A stretch of DNA of 64,000 bases from Symbiodinium natans. Taxonomy: Eukaryota; Sar; Dinophyceae; Suessiales; Symbiodiniaceae. The notes beneath the pieces were generated by a model. The model worked only from the letters and a program-made list of their open reading frames with translations. It was not told where the DNA came from and made no database searches. Shown here piece by piece: positions 55,801-61,800 of this stretch. The position numbers and the translations under genes are program-made. The stretch's first letter is position 1; each line of letters opens with the position of its first letter. The stretch spans positions 585,565-649,564 of the forward strand of contig CAJNDS010002111.1 in assembly GCA_905221605.1 (NCBI GenBank), read 5' to 3'.

Positions 55801-58800
55801 GTTGAGGGTTGAGGGTTTAGGGTAAACCTCGAAAGATCCTTCACAAGTATCCTCGTTGCCTTTTTAGGGCTAGCTGCCCTGCACTCCCAAATCCGGGCAA
55901 TGAAGGTTTAGGGCTTCGGGCTGGCGAGATTTAATTCGGGTTTAGGGTTTAGGGTTTAGGGTTTAGGGTTTAGGGTTTAGGGTTTAGGGTTTAGGGTTTA
56001 GGGTTTAGGGTTTAGGGTTTAGGGTTTAGGGCTTAGGGCTTAGGGCTTAGGGCTTAGGGCTTAGGGTTTAGGGTTTAGGGCTAGGTCTAGGTCTTAGGGT
56101 TTAGGGTTTTAGACAGTTCAAGTCAAGCCAGGGACCACACTGGAAGTCATCAGCCTGATTGCCACAGTGGCAAGGCCAGCGCCCCTCTGAGAAGTCGTAG
56201 AAACCATAAACCCTACATGGGGGTTTAGGGTTTAGGGTTTAGGGTTTTGGGGTTTGGGTTTAGGGTTTTGGGTTAAGGGGTACCTTGCTAGGGTCTCTTA
56301 TTATAAGAGAATCCTACCATTTGGGGGTCAAGATTAGGCCTAAACCCTAACTAAATAAACCCTAAACCCTCTTTGGGGCCAACACCACTTGTTTAGGGTG
56401 TAGGGTTGTGGGCTGATAAAACGCAAGGGTGTAGCCGACAATGGTGAAACAGCAAGCGCGACAAACAAAAAGCACCCATTGCAGTTTTTACGTTTTTACA
56501 CGAAGCTTCTACGGTTTTGGGTTCGCAGGCGTATGCGTCCGATAACCTGGTATACGGAGGCGGGTTCAAGTGCCACATTGCCAGACCGCGACAAGCAGAA
56601 TCGTGTTTTAAGTTTTCGCGCCGTTGACGCTTGCATACCCTTGCGATCCAACACAAGGGAGCAAGGGAACGACAACGAAACACAAACAACGAAGATTCGG
56701 TCCTGCGCCCGTACGCTTGCGCTTGTAAACAGGGTTGTGCTGAGGGAGGGAAAGAACACGGCACAGCACAAACCAACATCTGTTTTACGGCGGATCGGTA
56801 ACTCGTGAAGTAAACTAATGCCCTCAGCCAGCTCAGCCTGCTGTTGCTTCAACAGTGTGGTTGTGCTTCACGAGGTCCAGTTGAAATCCTTAAGGACTAA
56901 ACCCTAAACCCTAAACCCTAAACCCCAAACCCTAAACCCCCTAAACCCCCTGAACCCTAAACCAAGGAGTTTGGGTCTGACACACGGCTTTGGGGCAATG
57001 CAGGAGGAGCCTAATGATTTCCGATCGGCCTTCTCTTCGCTTCACTGTCTAGTGATAGTGTAAGCGAACCACACTAGGACCGAAAGTGGGCCCTTATCCC
57101 CTTTCCCTTATGCGCCCTGTACACCTAAAAGGACAGCGATTGTATTCCTAAGTTACTCTTGGGTCTAGAAACACATCATGTTCTCTTGCCCTAAACCCCA
57201 AACCCCCAACCCTAAACCCCAAATCCTTGAGGTGTAGGATTTGGGGGGGCAAGCAGGTCCGGTCTGGACGTGATCCTGGAGGCATTGCTCAACCATCAGC
57301 TGCTGCCGCGGTGCGTGGAGGAGCCAGCCTCAACCCCAAACCATAGGTTTAGGGATGGTTTAGGGTTTAGGCTGTGGGGTTTGGGGTTTGGGGTTTAGGG
57401 CTTAGGGCTTAGGGCTCAGGAGACAGAGACCTGGACCTGGAAGACTCTAGGGCTTAGGGCCGTTGCTTAGGACCGTTTAGGATTTCAGGTCCCTTCTAGC
57501 TTGAGTAGTTTCAAGTGGTACTGAGAGTGTTTCTGGACAGGGATCCTGCGAAAATTGGTCGCTGGCCATATTAAGACAATGCTTCAATGGTTTCTGTTCG
57601 GTTGTGACTGTGTGGCTACGATGAAGATCAGGAGGGAAGGTCCTAAACCCTCTAGCCCTAAACCTAAACCTTAAACCGCGCTGCTTCTCAGAGTAGGTCC
57701 ATGAATTGTCCTTGCCCCTTTCGGGCAGACGGCTCTTCTTGAAGGCGGCCTGAACAAACCACCTTTTAACACCAGATCCTTGGGGGGGGGGGGGGTTTAG
57801 GGTTTCGGGTTTAGGGCTAGGGTTCAAGGGAGTATGTGACCCAAGGTTCCCTGGACCCCCCCCCCCCGGCTACTCCTAAGGCTCCCGAAGCTTTTGTAAG
57901 AACCCTAAACCCTAAACCCTAACCCTAAACCCGAAACCCAAAACCCTAAACCCTAAACCCTTAAGAACCCTGTCACTTGAAGCTGAGCACAAAGCCCAGA
58001 AGCCCCGAGAGGTGTTCTTCAGACACCCGTGGAGCAGCCTGCTGCACAACAGCGTCAAGCAGCTGCTCCTCGAGGCTTGCCTTCGGGAGCTGCAGCTTTG
58101 TTTAGGGTTTGGGGTTTGGGGTTTAGGGTTTAGGGTTTAGGGTTTAGGGTTTAGGGCTTAGGGTTTAGGGTTCAGGGTTAGGGTTCAGGGTTCAGGGTTC
58201 AGGGTTCAGGGTTCAGGGGTTTGCTGGCGGTAGGGTTTGGATGTTGTAGGTTTGCAGCTCTTCACTTGCAGAGCGACCCCGAAGAATCGCGTTTTCCCGT
58301 GGACCCATCATGAATATACTGTAATCCAAAGTGCACTCGGATGGTCCAGCGACAATTCGCGCGGCGGGGCATTGATGTTAGCTTGGGAGGTTTAGGATGT
58401 ACGTAGGACTTTGCTCTCCGGCTTTTCACAGTCAGTTTCAGTGGCAGCCAAACTGCTTGATCGGGCCAGCCTCTGTGGTGAGTGTCTCTCCAGCTCCAGA
58501 CCTTCATGTACCCATTGGCTTTTCGATGGTCGTATCGCTATTGGCACGGTTCAAATGGTGCTTCAACCCTAAACCCTCAACCCGAAGCTGCTAACATGCC
58601 TGGGAATTTTGGGGTTTTAAGGGGCGACTCAGGATCTAGGGCCAAGAGTCACGACATGAATGCCTGCGAAGCACACAGGAGCATGAATGATCAGTGAGCA
58701 TCTGTCGGGGTCCCAGAACCCTAAACCCTAAACCCTTAACCCTTAACCCTAAACCGCGCAGCCACAGCATCTTTCAGCCCTTCCAAACAAATGCAACAGT

Positions 58801-61800
58801 CCTCCAAACCCGGAGAACGAAGATCCCAAGGACCCCTGGTCGTTAGTTCGGAAGATAGTACCCCTAAACCCTAAACCCTAAACCCTCAACCCTAAACCCT
58901 AAACGGGGTTCCCCTGAATTCACTCCCAACCTGGCCCTTATGTTGCCTTAGTGGACATGGAACGAGGGTCCCCAAACTCAAGGGTACAACCTTCGGGGTC
59001 CGAGGCAGAATCCCATGAAAGGATCTGGGGGTTTACGAAAATAGGGGGCCATTATAGATCCCTGAATAGTCGTATCCCCTTATAGTGAGGACCCCAAAGA
59101 GGTACCCCTAAACCCAAAACCCTAAACCCTAAACCCCAAGCCCGAAGCCCTCCTCAGAGCACCTGGCAGGTGCTCTCTGGCACAGATCACCTGAGGCAGG
59201 AGCTGATCAGACAACTCCTCAAGGAGGCCCGGGCTTTGCAGGGTTTCACGAGGATGCCCTGTAGACTGCCCTTATTCCCTTTGGGGTTTGGGGCCAGGGT
59301 TGAGGGTTTAGGGTTTAGCGTGGTCCCTTGAATAGGGCTTAGGTTCCCGTGGTAAAGCTCAATCAGTTAACAAATGCAGGAGTGCTTTTCGAGAATTCCC
59401 AGCTTACTGGGCAACCATTTCAGGACTCATTTGTAAGGGGGGTTCTTCTACGGGCCCTTCTTAGAATATCACCCAGCAAAAGCAATCATTTTTGCAGGGC
59501 CCCTCCAAATTTGTTCCAGGTACAGGGTGCCAGAGGGTTGCGGGGCTCATGTTCAAGATTTAGGGTTTAGGGGTTTAGGGGCTCGGGGTTCCGTGAAACA
59601 AGGTGGCGCTGACATCCTGTCTGGCTGTTCCTCGCTAGTGTAGTGCCCGTCACTTGCTTGAAACCACAATTGTAAGGTTCCTAAAATAACCCCAAAAGCC
59701 CCAAACATCAAACTCGTGCCTTGGAAAGCCCCACGGTTTTTGTAGGACGCATTCGCATTTATGGGTTCTAGGACGGCCCGGGCATTTGGGGGATATGCCT
59801 GGCACGAAGTGATATAGAAAGAAGCCTGAACATGAAATCGCTGTTGCCTTGAGCTGAGTTGCTGCAAAGGAACTGAGCTTACATACTCGAGTCTTGTAGC
59901 AAGGATTCTATTTTCCTGTTTCGTAGCAAGTATTATATTTTCCTGACTGCGGCAACTGGATGCAAGCTCCTTTGACATCCGAGGCCAGGCTTGCACAGCG
60001 CCTGGCTAGCGAGTACGCAGCCGAGGCTGCCTGGAAAGCTGCCACGGTCAAGCCGAGGCAGGTTTAGGGTTCAGGGTTTAGGGTTTAGGGTTTTGGGTTT
60101 AGGGTTTTGGGTAGGTTAGCGGTCTTGGGCTTGGGGTGTAGTAGGGATGCTTCGGGATTCAAGCTTTTGGGGGGACGACTCGTAGCTGAGGTTTTGTTTA
60201 ACCTTGTGGTCTTATTCGGATTTGGTGATGTTTGCAACTTTGCGTGTGTCAGGCGCGGCTTCCAATTGTACAGTGAAAATGGGCGAGCAACAGCCAACAG
60301 CTCCTTTCAAACCTATTCGCTCTGAAGAGCCTTGCTGGGTGACACGGCGGAGCCTTGAGCGTCTGCTTCTGTTTGCCAGATAAGTTTGGGGTTCAGAGTT
60401 GTTTTCCTGAGAGCGTCTACAATGCCCCCCCCCCCCCCCCAACATAAAAATTGATGTTTGGCCCGAAGCTTTCCTTCACATCTGAGCAAGGCACGCTCGT
60501 GTTGGCTACATGGGGCACCTTTTCCTCATAGCCTGCGAGCTGCGCGACTATGGAAACACCAAGTCCGCAGAGGTCTCCCTGTGTTGGGGGTTGGGGGGGG
60601 GGGGGGTAAGGATGTAGGGTAGACTTACTGGTTCTTAGTAGGGGAATGAGGGGGGGTAAGTTTCCTATAGAATCCCGTAGAGGGGATTCCCTCAGTCCCT
60701 GTTGAGAACCGGTAACCTAAAGCCACTTGCATGCCTCGACTGGACGTTTGGATGTAGGACTTTGGGCAGAAAGGGGATGGGATGCATATGTAGGGCATTG
60801 TTGAATGCATCTACTTATAGCTAGGTTGCAGCTGCTTGTAGCTGGCGCCTCACTTTTCTGAAGACATGCTAGCACAAGAGCCAATGTATTCTGTGGTTTT
60901 TGTTAGACTCTCCCCGGGCCCAAAATCATGTCAAATGGTTCATCAAAACCACGTGGGCCCAAGCCACTCCCAGCATTTAGGTGGGCTAACCATTCTTCCT
61001 TTGTTGGGGTTGTTTAGGGTATTCTACGCTGACCGAGTCCCTTGTGACACAAAGGTACTTGGACATGTCCCCTTATCATATGATCACGTCATATGTGTTG
61101 TCTCTACCTAGATTTGCACACATTGACTTCTTTCAGGAGTGTATGCGATTTCTGTGCATGGTTATTTACTATGGACGCAGCACCCAATTCACGTGAGGCT
61201 CGCGTGAGTGTTTCAGTAGATGACCGGCATCCCCGCTGGTGAATCAGACTGCGCCCGGGTCAGCCAGAAGCAAGAAGGTTGTCCCTTTTGAATATAGAGA
61301 CTAGAGACCCAAAGAGTTTCGACGCAAGGCGCAACTTCTTAAGACCCCGGTAAAGCAAAAGCAGGCCTACCCTAAGCTCCTGCAGCTGTTTCCTCCAAAC
61401 ACAAGGCAAACAAAGGAACAACAGCCGCAACAACAACTGCAACAGCAGCAGCAACTGCAACAGCAGCAACAGCAACCACCACTGCCGCCACTACCACCAA
61501 CGACAACACTGCGTGCATTTCTGAAGCAACAGCAGAAAGAAGCAAGAGAGCCCTAACCGTATCGCCACGTAAGAACCGGATAATCGAATGATCTTACAAC
61601 TTCATAATCTCGTAACCTGCTATCTGATATCTTGAAGCCAGAACCCTAAACCCTAAACCCTAAACCCTAAACCCTAAACCCTAAACCCTAAACCCTAAAC
61701 CCTAAACCCTAAACCCTAAACCCTAAACCCTAAACCCTAAACCCTAAACCCTAAACCCTAAACCCTATCTCCAGGTGGGTGAGCTCCTGTCTTCCACCCC

